Positions 47,681-58,301 of a stretch of 64,000 nt of DNA are shown piece by piece. The stretch is from the NCBI GenBank assembly GCA_021399445.1, contig JAJTUQ010000004.1:6758001-6822000 (forward strand), given 5' to 3'. The notes under the pieces were generated by a model. It saw nothing but the letters and a program-made list of their open reading frames with translations. It made no database searches and was not told where the DNA came from. Every line of letters starts with the position of its first letter. Position 1 is the stretch's first letter. The translations under genes were made by a program, and so were the position numbers. Source of the stretch: Xylogone sp. PMI_703. Its lineage: Eukaryota; Ascomycota; Leotiomycetes.

Positions 47681-47927
47681 GGTACAGCCCATACAGTACG
47701 GTACAGCCCATACAGTACGGTACAGCCCATACAGTACGGTACAGCCCATACAGTACGGTACAGCCCATACAGTACGGTACAGCCCATACAGTACGGTACA
47801 GCCCATACAGTACGGTACAGCCCATACAGTACGGTACAGCCCATACAGTACGGTACAGCCCATACAGTACGGTACAGCCCATACAGTACGGTACAGCCCA
47901 TACAGTACGGTACAGCCCATACAGTAC
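47678..47927. repeat. 19-bp tandem satellite, about 12.6 copies
   Basis: The unit CCCATACAGTACGGTACAG repeats perfectly from 47688 to 47915 (12 units) and then for 12 bases of a thirteenth; the bases before it (TACGGTACAG) extend the left edge. The unit itself contains nested TACAG/TACGG steps and arises at the point where the MITE-like element has its GCGATACAG repeats. 19 is not a multiple of 3 and the unit has no stops in most frames, so several overlapping repetitive ORFs appear on both strands. They are artefacts, not genes. Confidence 0.95.
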
Positions 47928-48077
47928 AAAAACTAAGCATACTTATACGTATAATCTATTGTTTTGTTCTCTGCAAAATGCTACTCATATACTTGTGCGG
48001 GCGCATGAGATGGGTCAGGCACTTCCGATATCGGTAGTTAATTTGTTGTGCATTTAGGTAAACGCGTTGTGCATTTA

Positions 48078-48130
48078 ACGTAATTCCCGGTCGGTCGGAC
48101 CACCCGGTCGGTCAAGCCACTTTCACCACC
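48078..48130 (+). repeat. Left terminal inverted repeat of the Fot1-like element
   Basis: Starts ACGTAATTCC then GGTCGGTCGGACCACC. It pairs with 49913-49965 over about 50 bp with a handful of mismatches, mostly transitions. It contains internal GGTCGGTC direct repeats, possible transposase binding sites. Confidence 0.85.
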
Positions 48131-49912
48131 ATCTGAATCTAAAATACTGAATACTCAACCACCAACGCCTATATTACAATATATCTAGTTATTAGCTAAA
48201 TTAGGGCACTTGTTCCTTTTATGGCCTACAATTCCACACTCTGAGCACTTTGGTGACCGTCGCTTTGGTGCTGACAAATTGCCTTCAGATACTGAAGGAT
48301 TTGACCCCACCACTCCTTCCTGAACTACTGTATGCGATTGAAGTACTTGCTGGGCCTCCTCTGCTGTTAACAAGCCATTTTGAGATATTAACTTTTTAGA
48401 TCTTTTAGATTTTTGCTGTAAAGATTGAACAGCATCCTTCAATTGCTGTATTTCTTTGGTCAAAAATATCTCATTATGCAAGACTTCCTCGAACCCCTTA
48501 ATCAATTATTATAAGACTACTCTAGTAAGTGTAGAAAGGTTATTCCCACATTGTTTAAGCATAGATTAAATCGCTTCATATTGCTTTTGTAATTGAATTG
48601 AATTATAAGATGTTTCAGGGGCCCAAAGTACATCAATATTATTATAAACACTCTTAGAAAGAGTAATAATCTTCTCCACCTCTATGCACAATTTAGATAA
48701 CACATGACTGAGATCATATGAAATCAAGCCTGTTCCTGCAAATCTTTGACGAATATTATTCGTTGAAAAAGTAACTTGACGTATAATTAGATATGTATCC
48801 AAAAAATTAAACTTATCAATATAATAAATATACTGTCACATTTTGCCTTTTATCATAGTATTATATAATCACTTCAAAACAGTAAAACAACTTATATCTA
48901 GAGGCTAAAAAATATAAAATAAGTATAAAAATATACAAACTATAATTATCTTGTTCTAAAGATAATACTGGTCAAACTGAAGAGTCATATAACTTTTATG
49001 ACTGTCAAGAATCAACATATAATATTAACCTTTTGTACAAAATCTAGTATATAGATCAAAGGTTTTTTGAAGTTATTCAAAGCCAATTTCATTATTCGTC
49101 TAATCATTATCACTTATAGTAAGCCTCTAACCTTGTAATAAATTATCATATTATTCTTTAAAAGTTCTCTTGCCTTTGAGAATAATCACAAATAATATTA
49201 CTTATCTAATGATATTCATTACTTCAATTACAATAACCTACTCTTTACTATTAAATTATAAAAACAAAGACTTACTAAAATAATCAGAAGATATAATCAC
49301 TTTAATAATAATAATTATACTTATAATAAAGTTAATCTTGTCAAAATTATAAATATTTTTATCCAAAATCCTATATTCAGCTTTAAGTACTAATACTTAC
49401 TTAAACTATTATTGAATAATCTTCAGATCTTCATATTTAGCTTATTTATAATTATATTGACGTATATATTTGGTTTTAAAATCAAGATAACACTTTATAT
49501 AGTCACTAAACTAATTCTTGTCCACAAAAGATAAAAGAGTAAATTCATTATACTCAGAAATCAATAAATTAGTCATTGTCTATATACCTGAAAGTTTAGG
49601 GAATAATCTGTACTTTCCTATAGAGATTATCCATTACTTTAACAATTATTCTTCTGTTTGAGTCATTCTGAAGCTTTTGTTATAGGTAGTTACTATTTAG
49701 ACCCAGCCTTTCAAACATACATTAAGTGTTATACGAAGAACATCATAAATACGTGTTACACTTCGAACAGACTTGATTTGTTGATTTTTTATTGTGTTTA
49801 TAGCTAAAAAAATTCTCCCTTCTTGTTCTGGAAGTAACAATTTAGGCATTTTGAGGTATTGTAGTTGAATAATAATTGAGTAAAGTTGATGGTGTTCATA
49901 GAATTGGTGTTT

Positions 49913-49965
49913 TGGTAAAAAAGTGGCTCGACCTACCAGGTGGTCCGACCGACCAGGAATTACGT
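49913..49965 (-). repeat. Right terminal inverted repeat of the Fot1-like element
   Basis: Mirror of the left end: AAGTGGCTCGACCTACCAGG then TGGTCCGACCGACCAGGAAT then TACGT. It is followed directly by the TA target duplication. Confidence 0.85.
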
Positions 49966-50303
49966 TAAGTGTACCCTTCTAAAAGCCAACTGTCGCTTCA
50001 AGTCTCTCAAGTGACATGGTTACGTAAACGATTACTAAAAGTCGTAAATCACCGCTTTTGGAATTTTTACGACCCGTGCATTTCCCGATTTGGACCTGCA
50101 TTTCATGGTGCACAAACACTGGTATGGTACGGCAAGCTGATGCCAACCTGCCACGGCTGAGATGAGGTCTAATCCAGATCTACTTATTAATGCGTACCTG
50201 AGACTGGTTCAAAGATTTGGATCCTCCCAACACCTGGAATCTGAAGCCATTTGTCCCAGACCTATTCTCCTCTCTCATTTACAACCAACATAAATATTCA
50301 CAA
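49966..50303. other. Intergenic and 5' leader of the 2EXR-like gene
   Basis: 340 bp. Frames open ahead of ATG 50304 but begin at TTG 50217. Nothing else recognised. Confidence 0.35.
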
Positions 50304-51329
50304 ATGACCTCTAGTAGCGAAACTAGACAGCTCTCCCCAATCTCGACGTTTCCTCACTTCTCAGATCTTATGATCGAGCTTCGGATTCAAATATGGCAAC
50401 ATGCCCTCTACTCTGCGACAACCAACCGAGTGATTCCCGTTGTAATCAACCACCACCCTGCAGTAACAATGCATTCCTGCGTCTCCCTTCTTGGGAGCTT
50501 TTGCGGTCAGCATGACCATTGCCCGTCATACAATTCTGAATCTGGCCTACTAAGCTACAGCGTGGTTTGCATGTTCAATGGCTACTTTTCCCTTCCTGCC
50601 AACACTTCAGATGTCGAGGACTATGCCTTACGCAGCCTCAGTCTTGCCTGTACTGAGTCCCGTAGCGTTGTTATGTTGCAATATCCCGACACTATAACCC
50701 TATATAGAAAAGCATGGTTTCCAGATGCAGAAAGTTATCAGCGACGCCAAGTGCGGTGTAATCCCGCAATAGATACTCTTCTCGTCAAAGACGTGCCAAG
50801 TTACTTCTCGGAACAGAGGCACCCAAGTCTGTCTCGCAATGATCCCGGAGATCGCTACCACGAAGACTTGAAGAAATGGTTTCCTCAGAATGCCGATATC
50901 TTTGCTAACTTCCGATATATAATCTCGAGGTTTCGGCAAGTGATATTTGGCTTTCTGGGCGGCTCCGAAACACCCCGACCACTGCCGTTCTCCGGGGCCT
51001 TCGACAACACACAATTTAAGCAATTTTTGATTTTCTTCGAGTGCCTTGAGCATCTTTATTTGTACTCTGATTCAGAAAACTCGACAGCTGTTAGGGTGTG
51101 GGAAAGAGTAGAGGATATTGAGGATACTCGTGATGGCTCTGTGGGCAACAAGGATATGCGGACTTTTGGAGTTTCAAGGGGTATTTTGAATTGTGATTAC
51201 AGCTATAATGACTGCCTGTCAGTTTGGAATAACCATTCTGTTGAAGAATGCTGCTGGGTGCCGATACCGAAAGCCTTTGGAGAGAGTTGGCTGTTTTGCT
51301 CTAAAGATGTGTTTGACAAGAGTTGGTGA
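50304..51329 (+). CDS. 2EXR-domain protein, fungal, unknown function
   Basis: Intronless, 341 aa from ATG 50304. Residues about 13-40 (ISTFPHFSDLMIELRIQIWQ then HAL) match the 2EXR opening motif, normally F..F..LP.E(I/L)R..IW..AL. The Pro-Glu of that motif is altered here to Met-Ile. The middle carries LALxCTESRSV-like LSLACTESRSVVMLQYPD, also typical of this family. 2EXR proteins are abundant in Leotiomycetes and Sordariomycetes and have no known biochemical role. The gene sits beside a HET-domain pseudogene and transposon debris, the usual gene-poor setting for expanded fungal families. A start at the TTG-led frame 50217 was rejected. Confidence 0.75.
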   Translation: MTSSSETRQLSPISTFPHFSDLMIELRIQIWQHALYSATTNRVIPVVINHHPAVTMHSCVSLLGSFCGQHDHCPSYNSESGLLSYSVVCMFNGYFSLPANTSDVEDYALRSLSLACTESRSVVMLQYPDTITLYRKAWFPDAESYQRRQVRCNPAIDTLLVKDVPSYFSEQRHPSLSRNDPGDRYHEDLKKWFPQNADIFANFRYIISRFRQVIFGFLGGSETPRPLPFSGAFDNTQFKQFLIFFECLEHLYLYSDSENSTAVRVWERVEDIEDTRDGSVGNKDMRTFGVSRGILNCDYSYNDCLSVWNNHSVEECCWVPIPKAFGESWLFCSKDVFDKSW

Positions 51330-51686
51330 AAATGGAAAGCATAAATGAGGTCAAACAGAAAGCTAGCCATTTTTTGTTTCTTTGAAGATTACAGGGCATC
51401 TGAGAGAAATAGAAAGAAATCAAGACATGCTGCTAAGAGCTAGGTTGTTATCTTTCATAGCAGAAACACTACAGAACTAATATCATGACCGTACTGCTTG
51501 TTGCCACAGCAATCCCAGCAGTTCAAATAAACATGGTCAATTTTAATGACAGTCTTATTAAACTACAAATAATGTTAGGTATTGGCGCTACCTGGTTGTT
51601 GCCAGTCAAAGTGGCAAGTGGCGCATCGGCCATACTTGTAATCTCTTTTCAGTCAATCGTAAGTAAATTCCCCAAGCTTGATATAT
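51330..51686. other. Intergenic, nothing recognised
   Basis: About 350 bp. A short ATG-led frame at 51485-51733 overlaps the HET pseudogene in another frame and is not supported. Confidence 0.35.
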
Positions 51687-52124
51687 TCAATCAGGGCCAA
51701 CCTATGCCAGGCCCTGCAACATATCCAACATGAAGATAGCGCCTAATATCTTTAGATTGATGCAGTCTGCATCAACCAGACCGATAATCTAGAACAGGGA
51801 TTCCGGGTTTTCAACATGATTCCCATCTGCATGAAAGCTCGAAAGTCATCGGCTGGATTGGATTAGAAGGCGGAATACAGCCTACGCAATAGATTTGCCC
51901 TGCCTCGAAAGGCTACGGGAGGCGATTATCAGGAAAACGAGGTGAGATCTAACCAGAAGAGGGATGAGAGGTGGTCGCTTCGGGAGGTATGTGAAGGGCA
52001 CCTAGATTTGTATGAGCGACCATGGTTTCAGAGGATCTGGGTTCTTCGAGTTTGTAGGAGTTTTAGAACTAATTGGGGAAGCTCACGAGATTATTATCAA
52101 GAGATTTTACAAAATGAGCGGTGA
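51687..52124 (+). pseudogene. HET-domain (heterokaryon incompatibility) gene remnant
   Basis: A single frame reads ANLCQALQHIQHEDSA, stop TAA, YL, stop TAG, IDAVCINQTDNLEQ..FNMIP, then a third stop TAG, and finally LYERPWFQRIWVLRVC before ending in TGA at 52124. NLxxALxHIRHED, then LWIDAxCINQ, then LxxRPWFxRxWVLQE are the three landmarks of HET domains in correct order. The stop before IDAVCINQ falls exactly where Trp (TGG) is conserved, as expected for G-to-A change to TAG. The region between the second and third landmark is shortened. The N-terminal start and the long C-terminal part are gone. HET genes trigger incompatibility cell death; this copy cannot be active. Confidence 0.8.
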
Positions 52125-52891
52125 CTTATCCTTCTCGTCATGAAGTTGTCGCCGGCTATTTCGGCTCCTTTCTTCGACGACTAGGAAATAAAATGTAAAC
52201 ACTCCATTTTTATTTATTCTATAGAATTCCTCTCAAATGCGAATTATGCCTAAGGTATTTCCTAATCTCAAGGGGTTCTCATACATCTTACCTAATATGC
52301 TTAGACACCCAAGTGGTATGATTCTGAGCATACTTCTTTCTCTCTTCCTTGCATTGACTCGCAGCCTCGCTCCATAGAGCCATAGAGGGCCCCATGTGCT
52401 CTCCTTATGCCATATTACGGAACACGGATTCCCTTAAAAATGCAACTACAAATAAAGCCTCCTGGTCTTATCACTAACTATGCAGAGTGATGTATAGATC
52501 TCGATTGTCCTTTTGTGAGAATATGTAAAGAGGGAGTAAGATGAAGCCTGAGGGCTGTACACCTCTGATTCAGCTGAACTAAGTTCATGCTAGTAAGTAC
52601 CAAATCAATTTATAGCCTATTTTGTGACTATGCAAGAAATGAAATCCTCGCAAGAATATAGCTGTAGTAAAAGTAAGGGGCGTCTAACCCCAGGCTCACG
52701 AGTCATAGATATTGAGGTGTGAAGATATTAAAGTCTTTTGGTTTCGAAGTAAATTAAGCTAAATACAGTCATCTCCCGTAAGTAAATTTTAAACTAATAT
52801 ATAGGGTTTAGTAAAGAAATTCTGAGCCGATCGAAATATAATTACAGGAGAGGATACATGCGTTTAGCTATCCAAAGAAGGTCTCGAAGTC
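52125..52891. other. Intergenic, nothing recognised
   Basis: 770 bp between the HET remnant and the 3' end of the SRR1-like gene. AT-rich. Confidence 0.35.
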
Positions 52892-53623
52892 TCAAAGCAT
52901 AGCCTGAAGCTGCTTGCCTTGATACTGGTGCGGCCCTCTCCAATACAACGCCATTGGAAATGACTTGTCACCCGGATCCCAAAATCTATCATCACTAGTT
53001 ATTATCCGCTTCCGGAATTGCTGCACGAACCGTCTCAGTAGCGATTCAGCTTCGTTCCGTCCTGCACTGTGCTTCGGCCACTTGATACGAAGCGCATCAA
53101 AGTCGTCCCCGATGAAGAAATTGACGGCACCAGTAGAAAAGAAAAGTTGGTATGCATCTAGTGTTAAGAAAGGACAGTATACCAGTGTCGACTCGTCGGT
53201 ATAGTTTGCCGCCTCTCCTAACTCTGTCGCTGAGGGAGTTGAAAGGATATGCACGCCTAAAGATTGCAAGAATGCCTCATCGATTTTGGAGAACGATGGG
53301 TCCTGCGCATATATCTCAATTTCTGGTTCATATTGGCGTAGCTGTTCAGCGATCGCAAGAAATATTGTCAATTGTTTTATCCTCCGAGATTGGTCTGGAG
53401 ACCTTAAACTGCCAAGGCCTAGGGAAATTATTTTCGTAACTGCCGGTCTGTTTTTAGATGCAAGAAGCCGAGCTATTGAAAGATAGAGATTTGATTCGAG
53501 GTAACGATTTCGAGCTTCCTTGTATAGGAGGTGCAGTTGCTGAAGCTCTCGGGATGAAGAAGTTCTGGTCTTCGGGCTTCGTGTTGCTCGGTAGTGTTGG
53601 TTGATTTCAACTGCGTGAGGCAT
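52892..53623 (-). CDS. SRR1-like domain protein
   Basis: Intronless, 243 aa. KIISLGLGSLRSPDQSRRIK is the SRR1 signature (LGxGS......R..Q). Then LTIFLAIAEQLRQYEPEIEI, AQDPSFSKIDEAFLQSLGVH and STLVYCPFLTLDAYQLFF reproduce the alternating strands of the fold, which resembles a nucleotide-binding Rossmann-like domain. The family is named after plant SRR1, linked to circadian and phytochrome signalling; fungal members are uncharacterised. The N-terminus (MPHAVEINQHYRATR) is short, and an additional upstream exon between 53.65 and 53.95 kb is conceivable but could not be built in phase. Confidence 0.8.
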   Translation of the reverse strand: MPHAVEINQHYRATRSPKTRTSSSRELQQLHLLYKEARNRYLESNLYLSIARLLASKNRPAVTKIISLGLGSLRSPDQSRRIKQLTIFLAIAEQLRQYEPEIEIYAQDPSFSKIDEAFLQSLGVHILSTPSATELGEAANYTDESTLVYCPFLTLDAYQLFFSTGAVNFFIGDDFDALRIKWPKHSAGRNEAESLLRRFVQQFRKRIITSDDRFWDPGDKSFPMALYWRGPHQYQGKQLQAML

Positions 53624-54504
53624 GTTGCCAACGACGTTTTGTGGTAGCCGTTGTTTGATGCTCCGTCATCAGCACCGTGGACGCCTTATAACCGCACTCC
53701 ATCATGGGAGATTTTGTTATCATCGATATCAGCTCTACAAATGACGTACTTCTTCGGTCTTGTGCTGTGCTCTGTAATCGCGACCAGCATCGTGGTAGAT
53801 GACAAATGCACCGCCGCAGCTTCTGCTTATGAATCCAAATTCGCTGTCGTGACTCAGTCGGCAAACTCAATAATGGCGCATCTCCGAGTCCTTCCGGCAA
53901 ATTTGCCTTACCAACAGCCTTATCAAGTGATTTCAACAGCCATTAACTATTCGAAACTCGAATCTAAGGGAAGATGGGTATAATCAGCAATGAAATTCTA
54001 ACTGGGGTCACTTGAATAGGTATCCTCATCCGCCGACAAAATCCAAGGCAGGCTTCGCCTCACATCCACCTCTTGGACTGTTACCGAGTTTTCGGCTTCC
54101 TCTACACATAGCCCGTGCCTTCGTCCACTGTACTTCTTCATCGCTCCTGATATCAAGATCAAGATCGCCAAGGAAAAATCCTTCTGCGAATCTGAGGCGA
54201 AGAGTAAAACCGAAGTCCAATTATTGAACCGTTGAAAAAGGGGCCCCGACACCTATATGGAGTTAAATTCAGCGTAATCGTAGCATAATCAAGTTTCAAT
54301 TTCTGTGCGTATTTGCTCGTTCAAAGATTGGGTTCTGTGCGATGGTATAAATTTGGCTTGGTATGGCTAGTAAAAAAGTTTTCTTAACGATGAAGATAGC
54401 AGGTAGTATATATAAAACCGGGCAGCTATCCCTACAGAATACCAATGTAGACAGTAGCCTTCATAAATATTCATATCCGACCAATCGTATTAGTCGTAAG
54501 GCAT
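53624..54504. other. Intergenic, uncertain coding traces
   Basis: 880 bp. Several frames stay open on both strands near 53.65-53.98 and 54.0-54.25 kb, but none shows a family motif or clean splice joins to neighbours. I treat them as chance. Confidence 0.3.
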
Positions 54505-55571
54505 CTATGGGCTCATTTTATCTAATAGCTCGATGATTTCCATGGCGACAAATTCCGGATCATCTTTTTGAATAAAGTGACCACATTTCTCGGCTAGTAT
54601 GGGGCCTTTGCTCCGTTCTGGCACGGTAAGTTTGGCTAGACCTTTATTATACTCGTGCCAGCTCGTATTTCCGTAGTTCATGGTCACTGGCGGTGGAATT
54701 CCGAGACCCTGTGTAGTGCCGGTAGCCGTTAGCTTGTACATGATGCCACTGCACGGTCGAAGAGTAAAGAAGGATTGAATAACGTAGAACCAAGATGCCG
54801 TACCTTTAATCCTTCCTCCGCAAACGCCTGGAAACCATGCCCTACTACCGTGATCCACGGTCCATTTCCACCGGATCCAACTAGTGCTGGTTTATCTGCA
54901 TCAGGTAGCAAGTCCCTCAAATTCTTTCTTGATAACCCTTCTGCACTCGGGTTGTCTGGATGGAAGATCATTTGCATTTTCTGTCTTGCAACACGCAGGC
55001 CATCTTCAGTTACTCCTTCTGGTAGAGGTAAATACCTTTCTTTGAAGTCAGGAGCGTCTGGATCCGGATATATTGATACGAAATCTGTATTGGCCACAAC
55101 TGAATCTAGGAAGAGAATGCTAGAGACCGTATGAGGATGTGTCTGAGCATAGAGACGAGAGAGGGCACCGCCAATGCTGTTGCAGACGAGAAAAACACCT
55201 GGCCCACTTCCTGTGCCAGAAACATCTAGTCTGAGGTCTTTCTCATGGTTAATTTGAGTAATCAGTTGATGAAGATCCTTGACAGATTCCAAGCAATCAT
55301 GGCCATGTTTGGGATCAGCTGCCTTGGCATCAACAGGGTCACGATCTGTAGTAGCACCTTGGCCATAGCGGTCATACGCTAACATGGCAGGGTAGGAGTC
55401 TCTTGATGTCAGGAGAGAGATGACAGCAATCCATGAGGCTGCTGGAGCCATTAGTCCATTAACGAACACAATCAGAGGTAGGCCAGAAGAGTTTTTCCCC
55501 GGTACAAAAGTATAGGAAAGCGATGCCCCTGGCTTATGTGCCAGCTCAACCAGAGATGGGGTGAGACTCAT
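54505..55571 (-). CDS. Alpha/beta hydrolase
   Basis: Exons 55571-54804 and 54708-54505 encode 323 aa. The intron is 95 bp (GTACGG..CTACACAG, with GCTAAC branch); the nearer acceptors would break the frame. LIVFVNGLMAPAASW is the oxyanion-hole strand (HG replaced by NG), and AMLAYDRYGQGATTDRD the next strand. VFLVCNSIGGALSRLYAQT carries the nucleophile elbow with Ser in NSIGG, FLDSVVANTDF follows, and AEKCGHFIQKDDPEFVA supplies the catalytic His. No signal peptide. Family members are esterases, lactonases or C-C hydrolases; the substrate is unknown. The nucleophile pentapeptide NSIGG is non-classical but found in fungal relatives. Faces the divergent side of a 590-bp spacer. Confidence 0.85.
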
Positions 55572-56162
55572 TGTTTTAAGGGAAGACTAAACACAGAGTT
55601 GGGAGCGGTGCGGAGGACGATGATTCTGAATAATATCATGTAATTGATAGAAAAGCAAAGAGAATAGTAAGAGATAGGATAATAGGAAGGACCAAGTAAG
55701 CAGGAGATAATTGATAGTTTACGTGTAATGTACGTACGTACGTCACAAGCCACTTTCGCCTTTTTCCGCATCGATTTCCTATTTTGTCAAACTACCCCTC
55801 CTGCTGAGAATGTAAGACCGAATAAAATGTGAATTCCATACTGGGTATAGACATAAAATGTAATCGGCCGACATGGTGGATTTGAGAATATGCTTAATAC
55901 TCGTCTCTAAAACTTCTCGAAGAGATTCCAAAAACGCTCCAAATGAAAGTGAGGATTATGGATATTTTTCGAGGATCTTACGTATAATACGGGATATTCC
56001 CAAAGCGAAAGTCAATACGTCCTGTACCTTGAGTGGAAAAGAACGCATGACTGCGGTATTTTGTGAACCACATTATGAAATGATTGATTTTCTTAAAGTT
56101 TAACTCAGTCACATCGCATACATATCCCTCAGAGTAGTAGTCAACCTCATATTCTATCCTGG
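55572..56162. other. Intergenic, nothing recognised
   Basis: 590 bp, with a short GTACGTACGTACGT microsatellite near 55730. No gene. Confidence 0.35.
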
Positions 56163-57434
56163 TTAGCCAAATTCAGTTTCTCTAATAGCCCACGCAATAC
56201 AGTCGTGCCATTCAGCTGACAGAGTCTGGCGAATAGCATCAACTGTCTCCTTTCCCCATCCTTTCAGCCAGATACTTTCGCGCCATCTGTACAAGATCAC
56301 CGCATAGTTTGCTAGAATCGCAAGCGCCAACGGCTCGCCGTTATCTAGCATGGTCCAAAATCCGGCCGGACTCATGATCGGGAACCACGTTATAGTAAAT
56401 TGCCTATTTTGGAATTCAATTGCAATTCTTAGATTGTGTCGTAGGACTTTAATGGATGTGGCATACGCATTCTGTCGAGCAATATCAGATGTTTTCGTCG
56501 TGTTATACTGTTCTAACTTCGAGAGCATATTGTCTACTTCATCCGGAACACCAGTGGATCCTAGCTCATGGCGCAGAGCTAAAACAGACCACCGACTTTG
56601 TAAGAGCGATTCCTGTTTGGACTTAAAGATAGTAGCAGATTGTCGAAGAAGTACTAGTACTTGGTGTATTTTTGTAATCTGGTTCATTCCGGATTCGGTG
56701 CAACGCTGAATCCCGAAGGAGTAGAACGCTACCGCGCAAGAGAAGGCGAAAGCTGCATCGTACTGGTTATTCGTAGGATTGGAAAGATAGCGTCTGAATA
56801 ATCCGACCCCGAGGTCATTATGGTGGACAGCTAAGGCAATGTGTTTCTGTCGTGAGACGTCCCGTAATGCTAAGTGCAATGCACTTAAACTTAAAAGGCC
56901 ATGCAGCAGGAAGTCGTTATCAAAGGCGAGCTCCGGAACCCAATCTGTCCAAATGGATGGATCACTTGGTGTAGTAATCTCAGTGATGCTCGGTGATGTA
57001 TGTAAAACATAATGGTTCATTAACCGTAGTCTCCCCCGTTCGGCATCTGTGAAATGAGATCTATGTACTGGCTGCCCACTGTTGGATGTTGAGGTGGTAG
57101 CAGATTTGGGCTTTTGAAGCCAGAGAATACTTTGGGGGCTGGATATATCAGATGTGGCCGATATGGAATCAACGGACTTTACGCCGGATTGCTCCTTTTG
57201 GGCTGATATTCCTTTGGCGGGGGTGAATATGAAGCCAGAAGCTTGATTAGTAAGAGAGCAATCAGACCCTATTCTCTTGCATCGCCCACATTTAGGTTTG
57301 ACTTCATCGCACTGTAATAATGAGCATGGGTAATATAGTATATGCGCGGAAAGCATTGCACACACCTTGGTCCTGTTCTTCTTACATTGCAGACAGCCAT
57401 GACGACTTTTCGTATGAAACCGTCTCTGAGACAT
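56163..57434 (-). CDS. Zn2Cys6 transcription factor, Upc2/sterol-uptake-control-like
   Basis: Exons 57434-57366 and 57311-56163 encode 405 aa. The 54-bp intron interrupts the zinc cluster after KKNRTK, and splicing restores Cys 14, 17, 24, 31, 34 and 41 (RHGCLQCKKNRTKCDE..KC). This is the zinc cluster and length of the fungal sterol-uptake-control-like group. The rest is the matching ligand-binding-like helical domain: WVPELAFDNDFLLHGLLSLS, ALHLALRDVSRQ, AVAFYSFGIQR, LDNGEPLALAILANYAVILY and KGWGKETVDAIRQTL. Upc2 regulates ergosterol genes through a lipid-sensing C-terminus; most filamentous-fungal homologues have unknown targets. Convergent spacing gives no obvious target here. Confidence 0.9.
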   Translation of the reverse strand: MSQRRFHTKSRHGCLQCKKNRTKVCAMLSAHILYYPCSLLQCDEVKPKCGRCKRIGSDCSLTNQASGFIFTPAKGISAQKEQSGVKSVDSISATSDISSPQSILWLQKPKSATTSTSNSGQPVHRSHFTDAERGRLRLMNHYVLHTSPSITEITTPSDPSIWTDWVPELAFDNDFLLHGLLSLSALHLALRDVSRQKHIALAVHHNDLGVGLFRRYLSNPTNNQYDAAFAFSCAVAFYSFGIQRCTESGMNQITKIHQVLVLLRQSATIFKSKQESLLQSRWSVLALRHELGSTGVPDEVDNMLSKLEQYNTTKTSDIARQNAYATSIKVLRHNLRIAIEFQNRQFTITWFPIMSPAGFWTMLDNGEPLALAILANYAVILYRWRESIWLKGWGKETVDAIRQTLSAEWHDCIAWAIRETEFG

Positions 57435-58301
57435 AGGAGTGGAAAGCTACGACACATCAAGCGTGCGCCCGCTGCGCTCATCAATACGTGCAAATGTTTC
57501 GAAATTCAATCCAATTTGCGCAACACAGTGATAAATGACGAGTAGAGGCCCGTCTCGGAGTAACGGCGGGGGGGCTTCCCCAGAATCAACGTCACAACGT
57601 GATCGCCAGCTCTGGGATAATAAGCACTAAACTGAACCTCGACTCAAAGTTATGAAATAGCTCAGAGTTACTTAATAGGATATGAATTTGAATACGAGTA
57701 TAGCTTGCTTTTGTATGGTTGTTTTGGAAACTGATGACCTGAATAAGTTCATTGGATCGGACAAACAGTTCCTACACGAAACCTACGCGCTAGGCTGAAA
57801 GTAGTAGACAACACTTGGGTAGCAACTTCAAAAGACGTGAAGGATCCGATGAGTGTTTCTCTGCAACTTTGGAAGCAAACGTGCGGAAGCTTACCGATTC
57901 AAGCTATTAGTCAGCCCTTCCAGTAGCCACTGATAACGGTATATCGCATGGAAAGGCAGGAAGAGAATACCGCGATGAATAGTTGTTGAAAAGGCAAGGC
58001 TGTGAACATTCTCTAGAGAGAAAGAGGCTATTGTTGAGGCAAGACACGTGTAACTGGCTTAAGGCTTCAGTATTCACTTCTGCCGCAAGCCGACGTGACT
58101 GTTTGCTCTTCTAGGAGCGCTTAGGATATAACGCACGCTACTCCATACTTGTTCTACCCAAGTAGACGTATGCCTAGTCTAATCTTCCTGCTACTCTCCT
58201 TATTTAACGACTAATATCTTTCTACTTCAACAGAGCCTACAGACTCCATTTGTTTCCATCCTCTTTTCAACTATCCGAATCAGTTTCGCTCAGTCGTTAA
58301 G
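57435..58301. other. Divergent promoter region, nothing specific
   Basis: 870 bp between two divergent starts. No motif cluster recognised. Confidence 0.35.

Larger units (their letters stand above)
48078..49965 (-). mobile_element. RIP-degraded Fot1/pogo-like DNA transposon
   Basis: Inverted ends of about 50 bp begin ACGTAATTCCCGGTCGGTCG on the left and are mirrored, with a few mismatches, at the right. Both ends abut TA (48076-48077 and 49966-49967), the target duplication of Tc1/mariner/pogo elements. The length, 1,888 bp, is that of Fot1-class elements. On the minus strand the transposase begins at 49849 with MPKLLLPEQEGRI, SVRSVTRIYDV being the psq-type helix-turn-helix. It then disintegrates into stops within a very AT-rich interior and re-emerges at the C-terminus as a coiled-coil stretch (QLKDAVQSLQQKSKRSKKLI) and a zinc knuckle CSECGIVGHKRNKC (48190-48250). 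The pattern is expected of repeat-induced point mutation. The element cannot be autonomous. Confidence 0.9.

Noticed and set aside
47688..47927. CRISPR-like array of short repeats
   Set aside because: The repeats are head-to-tail without spacers and the genome is eukaryotic; it is a satellite.
47547..48057. Five overlapping ORFs of 98-138 codons on both strands
   Set aside because: All are readings of the 19-bp satellite; no independent coding signal.
53651..53983. 110-codon plus ORF with a hydrophobic stretch
   Set aside because: No family features; the opposite strand is equally open, so coding is unsupported.
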